A stretch of DNA of 64,000 bases from Hevea brasiliensis (GCF_030052815.1 NC_079504.1:89686187-89750186), one strand, 5' to 3'; positions 36,096 through 48,700 are shown, counted from the stretch's first letter. Translations and numbers: made by a program. Notes: a model not told the origin generated them from the sequence alone.

Positions 36096-36866
36096 TGTGT
36101 TAGTAATTAGTCTTTTAGGATAAGAATTGCTATAATAAGCATGATTGGAATTAATTTTGAAAAAGTTTCTAGTGAGAGACATCTCCTAGACTATGATAAA
36201 TTATAAAGTTAATTAGTAAGCCTAATTAGGTAAGGCAAGAGGACCAAAAAGTAAGTTATAGCAATATATCTGCCCTAGATGGAAGTAAAGGTATTACTGT
36301 TGATAGATGTCAGTAAGTACCATAATCAAAATAAGTCTAAGATATTAATGGATTTGAAAGAAATAAGACATAGGAAGGTTGATCTATTGGGATGCATCGT
36401 AGTAACTATGCAATGTTTTTTATGTTTATGCTGTAAGCTGCAGATTACAGTACTGACTTGAGATTTATTGTGTAGAGCTACGTACTACCCAATAGTACAT
36501 AAGGATAAGAATAGTTATAAATGACTTTCGCTCTGGTACAAATATACCAGAATAGAGTTTTATTACTAGAACTGAGTTTGAAAATCCTAATTCGGGATTT
36601 AAAACTCTATAATTAGAATATCAAAAGATCATGATTGCAAGGTAGTGAGAGTTAAAGACTCCGTTACCCTAGCATGAATTACAGTACATCAAGAATTGTT
36701 ATGGGACTAGAGATTTTAGTATGGTCAAAATTTAAAAATAACACTTATAGGGTTAAGTCATCCAGTCTCCGATATGGGGTTTATAGTTGTTCTGGTATTG
36801 CAATGGATCTTTTGCTCAAAGTTTAGTAAGGAACAGTAATCTATTTGTGTAGCAGTAAGACACAAA
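36096..36866 (+). other. Element B decayed internal filler
   Basis: About 770 bp with no protein-like frame beyond short fragments (for example 36279-36461). It is nearly identical to 10382-11148 in element A, and a diverged version lies in G5. Probably degenerate pol sequence retained in a deletion-derivative family. Confidence 0.65.
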
Positions 36867-37427
36867 ATGAAATTTACTTTGAGCAGTTGTACCAACTCTT
36901 TTGTAATATATTTTTGGATTGTAATGAAATACAAATTATTATAAGGTTATCTTGAGATTTTATGTATTTATAAAGTTTTGCACTATTAAATTTTTTTATG
37001 ATCTCATGAATGTAAATATTAATTTTGTTACCTTAATGAGAGGTTTCAATGTTTGATTTAATTTAAACTGTGTATTGAGTTGCTTGTGAAATGAGATTGA
37101 ATAATGGAGTTGTGATTGAGAAATATATTGGGAGTGTCTTTATTTTCAGGTTTTGAAGAACTATTTTCTCAAAATACAAACGATATTCTACCGAAATTTT
37201 TATAAAAATTGCGAAGATTTTAAATATCTAAAAATTAGATTTATATTTTGACTTTAAATAAAGGTTTTTAATATTTGAGAAAATTTTACCCACCAATTTA
37301 AAGATGAACGAAAATTGTTTTAAAATCCCTTGTAGTAAATTTAATGGGTTATCAGTAGGTGAAGTACGGTAATTCATTAGGTGTACTACGGGAGCATGTT
37401 ACATCTTACGAGGAGTAGGGTGTGACA
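36867..37427 (+). repeat. Element B: truncated 3' LTR (last 561 bp)
   Basis: Matches 24982-25550. It is followed by TGTTTTAGTGTT (37428-37439), whose first ten bases are the same as those after the 5' LTR (25551-25560), so the inserted DNA ran past the usual CA end. Confidence 0.82.
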
Positions 37428-37439
37428 TGTTTTAGTGTT

Positions 37440-38758
37440 TGAATCATATTCAAATCTAAATTTTTAAGTTGAATATGAGATATTCAATTTAATTTAAGTA
37501 TGTATATTTTATTTAATTGTTAAATAGTGATATGCATGATGGATGATCATGGACAGTAAAATACCAATGTGATTGGATTTATTTCTTTTATGTTTCTTTG
37601 GGTTGTAAATTAATTTATTTATTTTAATTTATTTTGGGCATGTATTATAAAGGTTGTAATATTTTTGGGTTGTAATTTCATTTATTTAGTTCTTGTAAAT
37701 TCGCCTTGGTATGCCAATGATTACTATGTAATTGGATTGCAAGACGATTAAGGATGTCAAATTAAATATACCATTGGTGGGACCAGTGGGAGGAATTCAG
37801 GATCAAGTGTTGATTATGTACTCCTTCAGCAACTCTTGTAATATGAATGAATGAAATGCACCTAGAAATGCCTTGATTCAATTCTTGGTGGCTCAGAATT
37901 GAATCCCTTAGAAAGTCCATGATCATACCATATTTTTTTATTATCCATGAATGCATGAGATGTATGCAAGTATATGATATATGCATGCTAATTGGATAAT
38001 GTGCAAAGTGAGTCCTTAATAGTAATTAGGACGACCACAAAATCTTCCAAACAAAAGATTAAGTTGTAAATACTATAATTAAAGTAATTATAACATGGGC
38101 CTCCATTGAGGCAATTATTTTAAGAAATTTTAAATACTTGCATAAGATGCAATTAATTTAAGAGATTTTCTAAGAATAATTGTTAAGCATGAGATGTTGT
38201 AAATATGTAAATGGTTTGGTGGCCAATATTGAATGTACCTGAGGACATTAAAATTATTTGCATGTTTACTAGCTCAATGGGATCAACTTAACTATTGCAA
38301 GATAAGTCAATAATGGATGTACCTGAGATTTTGAGCATTAGGGGCTAGGTAAAGGATTGAACCTCACATGAGATGTGATGGGCAAGTAGTTGCTCACTTA
38401 TAGTTTATTGTAATTCCAATAAGGGATGTACCTGAGGATGATCAATAGGATTATAAGAATTCAATCACCCACTAGAAATCCATCCAACTAGGATTTTCGT
38501 TTTCTACTTTGGAAGTGTAGGATTCGCTAAGTTAGTGGGAGGACCAATTTGATTAAAAGACCATAATGATTTTAGTTAATTACATGATACATTTACTAAT
38601 TAATCTGATTATTTTCTGCAGTTAATTTTTTGATAGTAATGAGCACACCACAACCACCACCATCCAATATCCTTGCAAGCATACTTGATCGCAATAGGTT
38701 GACAGGACCTAATCTATCTGATTGGCTAAGAAATTTAAAACTTGTCCTGAACCTTGAA
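37440..38758 (+). mobile_element. C-old copia: leader, middle piece
   Basis: Begins with the duplicated TGAAT and terminal hairpin (37469-37487), runs through the AT-rich leader and reaches the first gag codons near 38640 (ATGAGCACACCACAACC, then L-S-D-W-L-R-N-L-K-L-V-L-N-L-E). It is interrupted by G5 after CCTTGAA. It continues at 52877. Confidence 0.85.
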
Positions 38759-39620
38759 AGTCACACCCTACTCCCCCGTAAGATGTAACATGATCCCGTA
38801 GTACACCTAATGAAATACCATACTTCACCTACCGATAACCCATTAGATATACTACAAGGGATTTTAAAACAATTTTCATGAAATTTAAATCATCGATTAA
38901 AATCTGGTGTTATAAAATTTTTTTCAAAATTTCAGTAAAGTGCCAGCTGTGTTTTGAGAAAACAGTTCTTCAAACCTAAAAAGTAAAACACTCCCAATAT
39001 GTTTTCTCAAATACAACTCCAATAACTTCATTTCAACTCACAATTCAAATCTCAATAATCAAATCAATTCATTTTCAAACCAATCTCATCATAAAGAACA
39101 TTTCATTGATTACAAGACTCAATATTTATATCACAATAATTTACATTTAATTACATATCAAAATATTTTACAAGAGTTTTTATACAACTGCTCAAATAAT
39201 TTACATACATATTACTACATGCATACATTAAAACCTGTGTACATGGGCATACCTGGAGCTGATCTGAATGTCTCTTCAAAGAAGCTTACTCAATTGCTCT
39301 ATGCTCTTTTCACCTGCGACAGCATACAAAGCTATCGCTGAGTGGTGAACTCAGTGGTGTATAACTATAATTTAAAACATAGTACAATATACCTTAATAA
39401 AAATTACAGCAAATAATTTGGAAATATGGATACTTATCAAATTCTTGAACTCAAAATATTCGTTGCCAATAATATAAATCATTTGTATAAAATGACTTTG
39501 ATCACGAAATTCAATTTATCAAATCATAACTAACCATTTAAGGTAATTCCAACAATTTATTGGAAATAAAGATTAATTCTAACAAAATCAATTATACATA
39601 AATCATAATTAAAATCACAA

Positions 39621-39784
39621 TTCTTTACTCTTCAAAAACAATTCTTTATCTCGAAAACTATTCTTTATCTCAAAAGCCATTCTTTATCTCAAAAACCATA
39701 CATCTTAAAAGCCATTCTTTATCTCAAAAACCATACATCTTAAAAGCCATTCTTTATCTCAAAAACCATTCTTTATCTCACTAA
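39621..39784. repeat. Minisatellite in G5 LTR (ATTCTTTATCTCAAAAACC)
   Basis: About seven imperfect 19-20 bp units, two of them extended by ACATCTTAAAAGCC. The partner LTR has the array at 49692-49817 with a different unit count, and the end of one is seen at 12477. Confidence 0.8.
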
Positions 39785-41503
39785 CTATGCAAGATTAATC
39801 CGAAAGGGTCATCTTCGGGTTGATTCTAACTCCCTATGGTCTGGGAGGTCGAATCAGATTCTAAGTCCCTATGGTCGGGGAGGTCAAATCATCGTGCACA
39901 GTACACATCACAATAATGAAACTTCCGAAAGGGTCATAACAAATAAGAACTTAGATCTAACCTCTAATAAGAGGAGAATCTAAGCCTGTGCATGTACCAT
40001 GGCAATCAAAACACAACTAACTCTATTGTCTTCTCAACAAATGAGAGAGACAGATAATAACCTAGTCAAGCATCTATAGTGAGATATAAAACAATATCAC
40101 AGTCCTTTTAATGAGCATAAATCACAATACAATTTGATTCAAAGTCAATTCTAATATCCAATAATTTTTATGCTCATCACAATTCAAATCATAAATTTGC
40201 ATTTTTCCATGCAAATTGCCTATCACAATTAAAACATGTTCTATCACAATTTTTTAAAACATAATTTATTCAATTCACAACAATGCTTAATACTTGTGGA
40301 AATACCATTTCACAAAGCTAAATTAATACATACTATAACAATTTCAATAATCATTGAATTAAATCCAATGCTTGTTAAACATAACACATAAGAAAAATAT
40401 GTCATTTAATCATATGAAATATTCAGAACAAAATAAGTTAAAAACTAGTTGTGCACAAACCTGATTTGAATCGCCCCTAGGCCTTGACTCAATGTTCCTT
40501 ATGCTTCTCAATATCTTTTTCAACTGAAACACACAATTTAAAGTGTTTCAGTACTCAGTTAAATTATTTCTAACAATAAAATCCAATGTCTAAATTTTCT
40601 TGATACTATTCTCTTCAATTCATTTCATTAGTCAACCTATAATGTTGATCTTTAATGCACTCTAGGTGAATTAATTTTTATGTTCCCAATATGTCACATT
40701 TTAGAGCCCTTTAGTGTTGGTATATGTTACTAATTTTATTTTCAAGTGTATTGCATTTTATTGTAATTTATCGGATTTCGGTATACTATTTTGACCTAGC
40801 CGGACGACCTAGTTCCCTTAGTTTTCGGGTTTCACTCCAAACTACAAACTTGTAGGTCTATGTCTTATTGCACGCGGGTTAAAATTTCAGGTCATTCTGA
40901 GTTATGTAGAACAAGATATGGTCAATTCACCAATGCTGGATAGAATGCACTAAAATGGTAGGCTTAGTTCATTTTTAGGTCATTTTCACTTCGGCCAGTT
41001 TTGGTACCCGAACTTGTACAAGCTATTTGGCTTGGTTCTGGCCATTTCTGGGCTTTGGTGTCTTCATACGAATTGTAGATCTATGTCTAAAATATTCATG
41101 GTAAAAATTTTAGATTAATTGGACCTAGTTTGAGTGAGTTATGGTCCTCCTAATGACTATTGTTCATATGGTCAAAAATTCTGGCCTGCACTTACCTATT
41201 CCGGATTTGGTCAATTTTTATGTCACTTTGTGGACAGAATTTAGGTAAGCTTCCTTCATGAAAGTTGGCACATTTTGTGCTTAGTTTCACCTCCAATTGG
41301 TCTCATACCAATTGGAGTCACACACTTAAGGTTCTAAGCTAAAACATACACTGCCCTACTACACATTCTTCATCAATTACCAATTAAACTTCCAATTTGA
41401 CATTCCTCCTCCTCCTTATGACTTCATTATTTATTCATAGCACTTCTACAAATACTAAACACAATTCTAGTAAGCATATTGGGCAGAACACTCGAGTGCT
41501 CAA

Positions 41504-44500
41504 TGTAACACCCCTATGTTCGGTAGTGCGTTCTACTGCTCCGGTGACCAGTGTTGTCCGGACAGCTAGGATGCCTAGAACTACACTTTGATATGAGGGA
41601 GGAGACATAAAATAATGAGGTACAAGAAAAGAAAATACAAGAAAAACAAAGGAAAAATAATAGCAAAGAAAGGTAATCAAGTTAAGCGAGCCGAGAACCC
41701 TAGCGATGGGTGACCGCACTGGGAAGTCACGGCGTGGACCGTTGACTAGCCCTGGACTGCGGGGAACCCTGGAAAATATTTTTAGGACTTAAAGAGACAT
41801 CAATTGAAGTATAAATATCATTAGAAATATCAAAGAAAAATTAAATAATTAGTACAAAGAAAAGTGAGAAATCGAAAAACAGACAAAACCCGGTGTTACC
41901 GAAAAATCGAGAATGCAACCCGAACAGGGGCATTATGGTCAATCGACATCCCGAATTATCTTTTGACCTAAATGTCCATTAAAAAAATAAATAATAGTAC
42001 ACTTGGAAAATATAATAAAAAATTTAATTGGTGTTATATAAAGTAAATAGCAAAAATTATGGGTTTAATGTGAGATAAATGAAAGTTAAACATAAAATAT
42101 ATTTGATTTGGTGTAAGTGGACCACTTAGGATTATAATATGTGTTTAGTGGGCAGAATTGCTCCACTAAACACTTCATCTTCCTCACTTGGTTCACCCAT
42201 GCCGAAATGAAGAAGTGAAAAGCTCCCATGGCCGCCCACCTTCAAAGCTTAACAATCCCATGATCAAGCCTCCTTTTCCCACACCTATCTTCATTAAAAT
42301 TTATCCCCACTTCACAAGGAAGAAGTAGATACCAATATTAAGAAGTTTTAGTGAAGATTAAGCAAGTCCCAACAATAGGTAAGTTTGAGTTTTTGAATAT
42401 TTCTTTGTTAAAGCTTGAAAACATGTTATGGGTGTTTGCTTTGTGAAGAAATTTTTAAGTTTTGAGGAGTTATTGATATATCCAGTTTGGACAGCCATGG
42501 ATTTGTATATTTGATGATTTATTCTTACATATATTTGATGGGAAATTATGTTGAGTAGGGTAATTAATGTCCTAGTAAGTTATTTCCATGTATATGTGGT
42601 GATTGTGCAATTGGGATTGAAGTTGACGAAATTATGGAGCATTTCGGCAGCCTTGAGGCTTCTTGATGAATGTTTAAATTCATGAAGATATTGGGTGAAT
42701 TGTGACATTGAGGATTGATGAATATGTATGTAAATTGGTTGTGGAAATTGTATGTAACAATTAGGAGTGTTTATGTGTATTTATGGTTGTATTTGGACTT
42801 TGTGAATTAGAGTTTCATTTGGTGTATTGAAGATAATTGTATTCTGCCCAAAGTGACTTTAAAGTGAAGTGATATATGGTTTTGCTAATGTACCAAATCA
42901 GAATTAGTAAGAGAGATGGACTTATAGCAAGGTAATGTGTAATTGCTAGATGTTTAAGTAATGTATTTAAGGATAGTGTGCATTTCAGCCTATAACTCTA
43001 AATATGTAACTCCAATTGGTATAAGACCAATTGGAGGTGAAACTAGGCACAAAATGTGCCAACTTTCATGAAGGAAACATACCAAAATTCTGCTTGCAAG
43101 GTAGCTTGAAAAATGACCAAATCCGGATTAAGTGCAAGTGAGGCCTGAAAACTGACCATTTGGGCAGCAGTTAGTGTTTAGGCCATAACTCACTCAAAAC
43201 AAGTCCAATTGACCTGAAATTTTAACCATGAATAGCTAAGACCCATATCTACAAGTCTTATGAAGACACCAAAGCCCAGAAATGACCGTAAGCAAGTTAA
43301 ACAGCTTACACAAGTTCGGGTCCAAAAACTGGCCGAATCAATGTTGACCAAAATTGACCTAAAATCACCAAATTTGATGCCATTTGACCAGCAATAGTAA
43401 AATGACCATAACTTGGTCTACATAACTCAGAATGACCTGAAATTTTGCCCTGCGTTCCATAAGACATAGATCTACAAGTTTGTAGTTTTGACTGAAACCC
43501 GAAAACCGAGGGAACTAGGTCTTCCGGCTAGGTCAAACTAGTATCCCGGAATCCAGCAAGTTGCAATAAAATGCACTAAACAAGGAAATGAAATCGGTAA
43601 CATGTACCAACCCTAAAATACTATCGAATGTGACATATTAGTAACGTTAAAACCTAATTTACCTAGAACGCATCAAGGATCGATATATTAGGTTGATTAA
43701 GCAAATAATAGCTTTCAGTGAATTACTTATCGAACATTATCATTAGAGACAATTTAATTTAGTACTGAAACACTTCAAATTGTGTTTCTCAGTTACCAAA
43801 GACTCATGAAAAGGGAAGGAAACACTGAGTTTAGACCAAGAGACAGTTATCAGAGATTTATGCACAACAGCTATTTCTTTTGAATTATTTTCAATTGAAA
43901 TAAATTTTGACTATTTGTGTATTATTGTTTTAAATTGTGAAACTGTGAAAAATTGTTTGAATAATATTTGATGGATACTTATTGATTGAAAAGCACTGTA
44001 AATGGTTTGAAACCACAGCTATAATGTATATTGATTGTATTCCTTACTAGCTTGTCTAGTGGGACGAATTGAATTCCCTATCTGGCTAAAGTGTTGAGGT
44101 GTGTGCCTGTTGAGGACGAATTGGATGAGTACTCATATTTTTGCTAGCTAGCTATGTTATTCCTCATTAGTCATCGACTTTTGGGACGAATTGAATACCT
44201 CATTAGCCATCGGCTTTTGGGACGAATTGAACTTTGGAACATGATTAAGCTGTGTTTGATTTATTGATTTGTATTATGAGATTGTGAAATGGAGTTAAAT
44301 CCTTATTGACATTCACTGTCTTTTGAAGCTAACTATGTTTTGATCTCTGAGATTTATTGTAATATTGTGTTAAATTCCTTGTGGTACTCATTGTCTTGAA
44401 TTTAACTATAATTTTACATATCCATCATTTAAATGAATTATGAATTGTGATTTAAAGTTGTATTTGGTTAATGTTGTGCACCACTGAGACATTGTCTCAG

Positions 44501-45137
44501 CGATAGCTTTTCATTGCTGTCGCAGGTAGACAGACAGAGAGGGCAGCAGAGTAGGCTGCTAGTACCTCCAGCGAGAGATTTTCGGGTATAATGAGTATAC
44601 CACAGTTTGTATTTTGAACTGTAATGTATGTTCACTGTATGTACATATTGTTTTTGATTTTGAGCAGTTGTAAATTCAAATTGTACCTTGAAGTTGTAAA
44701 ATAATTATGAGTTATTTTGGCTTGTAAAAATTGTATTATATTTCTTGTATCTCAGTCTTTGAAAAATCACTGTGGATTTGAGTTGAGAAATATATTGTGT
44801 TGAGAAGAATATTAGAGTTGAGATTTGGAAATATATTGAAGTGCTTTTTACAGGTTTTTCTGAAGAACTGTTTTATCCAAAATACAGATGACACTTTGCC
44901 AAAATTTTTACAGAAATTCCAAATAATTCAAATGTGTTAGTTCTATCACTTCAGTTCAAAAAGGTTTTTAACACCTGTAAATAGTGCTCACCACTGTGCT
45001 CACCACTGTAAAAGAAGTAATAAAAGTTTTTAAAATCCCTTGTAGTGTATTTAATGGGTTATCAGTAGACAGAGTTGGTAACTCATTAGGTATACTACGG
45101 GATCATGTTATGCCTTACAGAGGGGTAGGGTGTGACA
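41504..45137 (+). mobile_element. Solo LTR of a Tekay-like element inside the G5 LTR
   Basis: TGTAACACCCCTATGTTCGG...GGGGTAGGGTGTGACA, 3634 bp, flanked by perfect CTCAA (41499-41503, 45138-45142). The empty site is visible in the other G5 LTR at about 51526-51545 (GTGCTCAATACGCAC). Same family as 15311-19572 but opposite orientation. No internal region. No gene inside. Confidence 0.92.
41679..41733 (+). promoter_or_regulatory. 5S-rRNA-like box A/box C module (best copy)
   Basis: AAGTTAAGCGAGCCGAG (41679-41695), then CTAGCGATGGGTGACC and GCACTGGGAAGTCACG (to 41731). It corresponds in order, orientation and near spacing to boxes A and C of plant 5S rRNA. It is 176-230 bp from the LTR start. 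A T5 run at 41779-41783 could end a Pol III transcript. The rest of a 5S gene is not present, so this is not a 5S gene. Confidence 0.65.
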
Positions 45138-46272
45138 CTCAATGCACACAATTCACCATTAAAGTCCAACATTCACATCCACCCAAATTCAATGTACATC
45201 AACACTTATTTTACACATACACTTCCATGGCAATTATACAAACTGCCCACAATTCAACACCATCATATTTCATTAATAAACTTCATATTCACACATACAA
45301 ATTCATGATATTATAGGCTGCCAAACATGGCAGTTTGCCAAAGCATCAAGGTCCCATTTCAAATCCTTAATTCAAGCACTAACATGCACATACTTGGACA
45401 TTAACCTACTACCATTTGTATTTGAGTTAATCAACCTTAATTCCCATCAAATACATATACGAATAAGTCACTAACCATGCATTTTCATGGCTGCCAAAAC
45501 TAAGGTTCACCAATACTCATCATTTCCTCAATTTTTCTTAGCAATTCAACTTACCCAAAGCTCAACACAAGGATTAGTGAAGGTAATTGGAAAGATTAAG
45601 CACTAACCTCAACTTGAGCTTCACAAATCCATGGAATTTCCTCTCTTTTTTGCTGCCCACATACTGCCCATGGTGTGAAGGCCACTTTTAATGAAGGCAG
45701 TTTGAAGAAATATGGCTTGAATCATGGTAGATTTGAGCTAATGCATGAATGGCCATGGAGGAAGCTTTGAAGAACATTTGGCCATAGGAGAACTTGAGAA
45801 AGCAATTCGGCAAAGTGAAAAAAATGAGAAAGAAAGTGAATTTGCATACTGTCCACTTGGTTTTATATGTCCACTAATCCCACTTAGTGGAGCACTAACC
45901 ATAAATTAATGATTTAATTAGTTAAAGTTTCATAATTTGCACATTTGCCTCATTTCTTTCACTATTTAAATAATGTACCACATTTTTATTTTTCATGACA
46001 TTTTCAAAGTGTAATACCACTTATTTTTAATGGACATTGAGGCCAAAAGTCAACTCTAGGTGTCAAATGACCAAAATGCCCCACTTCGGGTTATATTCCC
46101 GATTTTTCGGTAACACCGATTTTTGTCTGTTTCTCGATTTTTCATTTTTCTTTATACTAATTTATTATTTTTCCTTTGATATTTCTAGTGTTAATTACGT
46201 TTCAATAAACCTTTACTTATGTCTCGAAATTTAATTCCCAGGGTTCCCTGTGGTCCTGGGATCGACAACAGC

Positions 46273-46320
46273 CTTCCCGTTGCGGTCACCCATCGCTGTG
46301 GTGCCGGCTTGTTTAACTTA
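46273..46320 (-). promoter_or_regulatory. 5S-like box module in G5 3' LTR; diverged copy in 5' LTR at 52662-52708
   Basis: On the minus strand this reads TAAGTTAAACAAGCC, then ACAGCGATGGGTGACCGCAA and CGGGAAG, 170-217 bp from the LTR terminus. The partner LTR copy is degenerate (AATGATGGGTGACCACACC). Confidence 0.6.
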
Positions 46321-46899
46321 GTTTCATTTTCTCTCTTTTATTTTTCCTTAATTTTTCTCATCACATATTTCATTATTTTATACTTTTTTACTATCACTGG
46401 AGTGCAGTTCCAGATATTCTGACTTTCCGGGGTAGACATTAGCCGTCGGAATAGTAGGACGTACGGACTACGAAAATGAGGGTGTTACAACTCTTCCCCT
46501 CTAAAAAGGAATTTCGTCATCTAAATTCATCGGATTCAAAGAACTAAGAATATCATTATCTCATAATTTTATTCACTCTCCCATCATTATTTTCTTTTGC
46601 CTTTATTATTTCTACTCATGAAAGTCTATTATTCATTAGTTCTCTGATTCTCATACTGGAATCCTTACTGGTCCTTCAATCTCTTTTCCCAATTCTAACT
46701 CTGTTAAATCACCCTTTGTCTAGGTATTCTGCATTTATCTCATACAACACCTTATACCTTGGTATCTTCATGCTTCTTTAATAAATATCACTATACACAA
46801 ACTCCATCAATGAAAGGTATCTATTCTTGCTTCCAGAGGGAATAGCACTACAACTTATAAATATATTTTCAAACACCAAAATCATTCTTTTCTGACAAA

Positions 46900-47260
46900 A
46901 ATATCAAAATAATTATAAGACTCTATATTAATGTCTTTTCCCAACTCAGTTCAACGTACTGGTGTTCTGCACTTTTTCCCTTACAGTGTTTCATAGGGTA
47001 CCGTTTGTATGCTAACTTGACACTTATTATTGTATACAAATTCTGTTAGTGGGAGGTATCTATCCCATCTCCCCTCGGATTCAATGACACAAGTTCTCAG
47101 TATATTCTCGAGGGCTTATCACATATTACAGGTTATTATTATCATTTCATTTCATTATTTACAGGAACTCAAGGAGTTTCAGAATTTACCTGAATTACTC
47201 ATTTCAATTGTCCATCTGTCTGAGGATGATAAGTTGTACTGATATCTCTAAGCTTACAGC
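46900..47260 (-). pseudogene. G5 integrase remnant
   Basis: Minus-strand sequence at about 47205-47235 reads Y-H-P-Q-T-D-G-Q, a hallmark of gypsy integrase cores. Further along the same strand come V-I-E-S-E-G-R-W-D-R-Y-L-P-L-T-E-F-V-Y-N-N (about 47030-47095) and K-C-R-T-P-V. Stops and frameshifts interrupt it. Between protease and this remnant the RT/RNase H sequence is deleted. 46490-46900 has no clear coding trace. Confidence 0.65.
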
Positions 47261-47859
47261 AATTACTGTGGTACAGGTAGTTCACATTAATGTAACCGAG
47301 TCACTGACTCTAGCTACCTTACAAGTGTAGTCTTTCAATAGGCTAGTTCTGAAGTTTTAAATTTCTGACTAAAATTTTCACATTCATTTCCTGTAAAAGT
47401 ACTCTATTCGGGTGTAACTATATCAATTTATAGATTACTTACAAATATTCTTATTTTATTGTACCACGAGGAAGCACGTAGCTCTACATAATAATCCCAT
47501 GTTGGTATTGTAATCTACAGTTTCCAATACAAACATCAAGAACATTGCATAGTTACTACGATACATCCCAATAGATCAAATTTTCCTATATTTTATCCTT
47601 TTCGAATTTACTGATATTCGAATCTTATTCTGATTACAATATCCATTAACAATTACTAACAGTAACATCTTTGCCCTCATCTAGAGTAATTCTATTACTG
47701 TAACTTACTTTTACGTCCTCTTGCCTTACATTATGTAGGCTTGCCGTTTAGCTTTATAATTTATGATGTGATAGAAAATACTTTTCGCTGATAAACTCTT
47801 CCAAAACTAATTTCACTTATTATCACATTCCTTATCTTAAAGGACTAATCACTACTGCA

Positions 47860-48700
47860 TCAAAATTTATTCCCATGTAAAGGAATAACAACAGAACATA
47901 TAGTTCTAACACTAACATACAAATAAGTAGTGCTAGAATCAAATAATAACTCATTATTTCTTTCAAAAATTAAGAACTTACCAGCAGCTGTATCTGAAGT
48001 TTTTATTCTTTCCCCTTGGCGCATAGTGGACGCTCAAACTGATACGCTACTATGTTCAGGTTGATTCACTATGTTATGGTTGTGAGGAGTACTAACTCTA
48101 TTCTATCTCGACCTCTACTGACTGTCTGTGAACTTTCGAGAGCAGATCGAGGTACTCTAGTATAATTTCTAACAAAGTGTCCAAGCTTTCCACAAATGTA
48201 GTAGGCTCCAGAGGCCTTATGACAAATACCTCCATGTAGCTTACCACAAACATGGCAGAAACGGGCAGAATAGGAACTTCTGGTTGTTTGATGACTAGAT
48301 CTTGGTGTTCTCTGCCTTGATGATCCACCTCTGTCATATCCCTGAGCTTGAGGTTCCTCAAATTCTTTTCTCTTCCCCAAATTATTGTTCGAGATCTGAC
48401 CCATAGGTTTCTCCCTCTTCTCTATTTCACACTGCCCTTGTGGGGTTGGGTTTGTGCTTGAGTTTGAGCTGACAGAGTATCAGCCATTTGTTGAAAGAAA
48501 GTGGCCATTTGCTTGGCCATTTGTGCAGTAATTTATATTGGTGAAACTAGTACTGTCGGGCCTTCGACACTTTGTGGAGCTGGGGCCTTAACTTGTACTT
48601 TCGCCATCACAGACTATTCTATTATCTCATCCTTCTCTTCCATATCTTTTTACAGGATTTTCTATTTCTTGAATAACCAACACAAGGAGATTTCTCTCCA
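47860..48700 (-). pseudogene. G5 gag and protease start
   Basis: Gag on the minus strand. Near 48690 it starts M-E-R-N-L-L-V-L-V; a Gln-rich middle follows, then the frame 48404-48069 with N-L-G-K-R-K-E-F-E-E-P-Q-A-Q-G-Y-D-R-G-G, C-H-V-C-G-K-L-H-G-G-I-C and a zinc knuckle in which the first and last Cys are Tyr (Y-Y-I-C-G-K-L-G-H-F-V-R-N-Y). Protease trace L-F-D-S-S-T at about 47930. Homologous to element A and B gag but more diverged. Confidence 0.75.

Larger units (their letters stand above)
21588..37439 (+). mobile_element. Tekay-like Ty3/gypsy element B (non-autonomous), host of copia C2
   Basis: Inserted in the C-old leader, with TGAAT at both sides (21583-21587, 37440-37444). Parts: 5' LTR 21588-25550, primer-binding site, gag and protease fragments split by C2 (25763-35283), decayed filler, and a 561-bp 3' LTR stub. 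RT, RNase H and integrase are absent, so it could move only in trans. The right end retains 12 bases beyond the LTR CA. A near-copy of the locus is element A at the window's left end. Confidence 0.85.
38759..46489 (-). repeat. G5 3' LTR (left), interrupted by a solo LTR
   Basis: Aligns with 48830-52876 once 41504-45137 is removed. Its first base is changed (AGTCACACC for TGTCACACC). The minus-strand 5' end reads TGTAACACCCTCATTTTCG at 46489. Confidence 0.88.

Noticed and set aside
39621..39784. CRISPR-like repeat array
   Set aside because: Units are directly adjacent without spacers, the setting is a plant LTR, and there are no cas genes.
41679..41733. A genuine 5S rRNA gene
   Set aside because: Only box A and box C-like parts are present; the first 45 bases and the 3' end of 5S rRNA are not recognisable.
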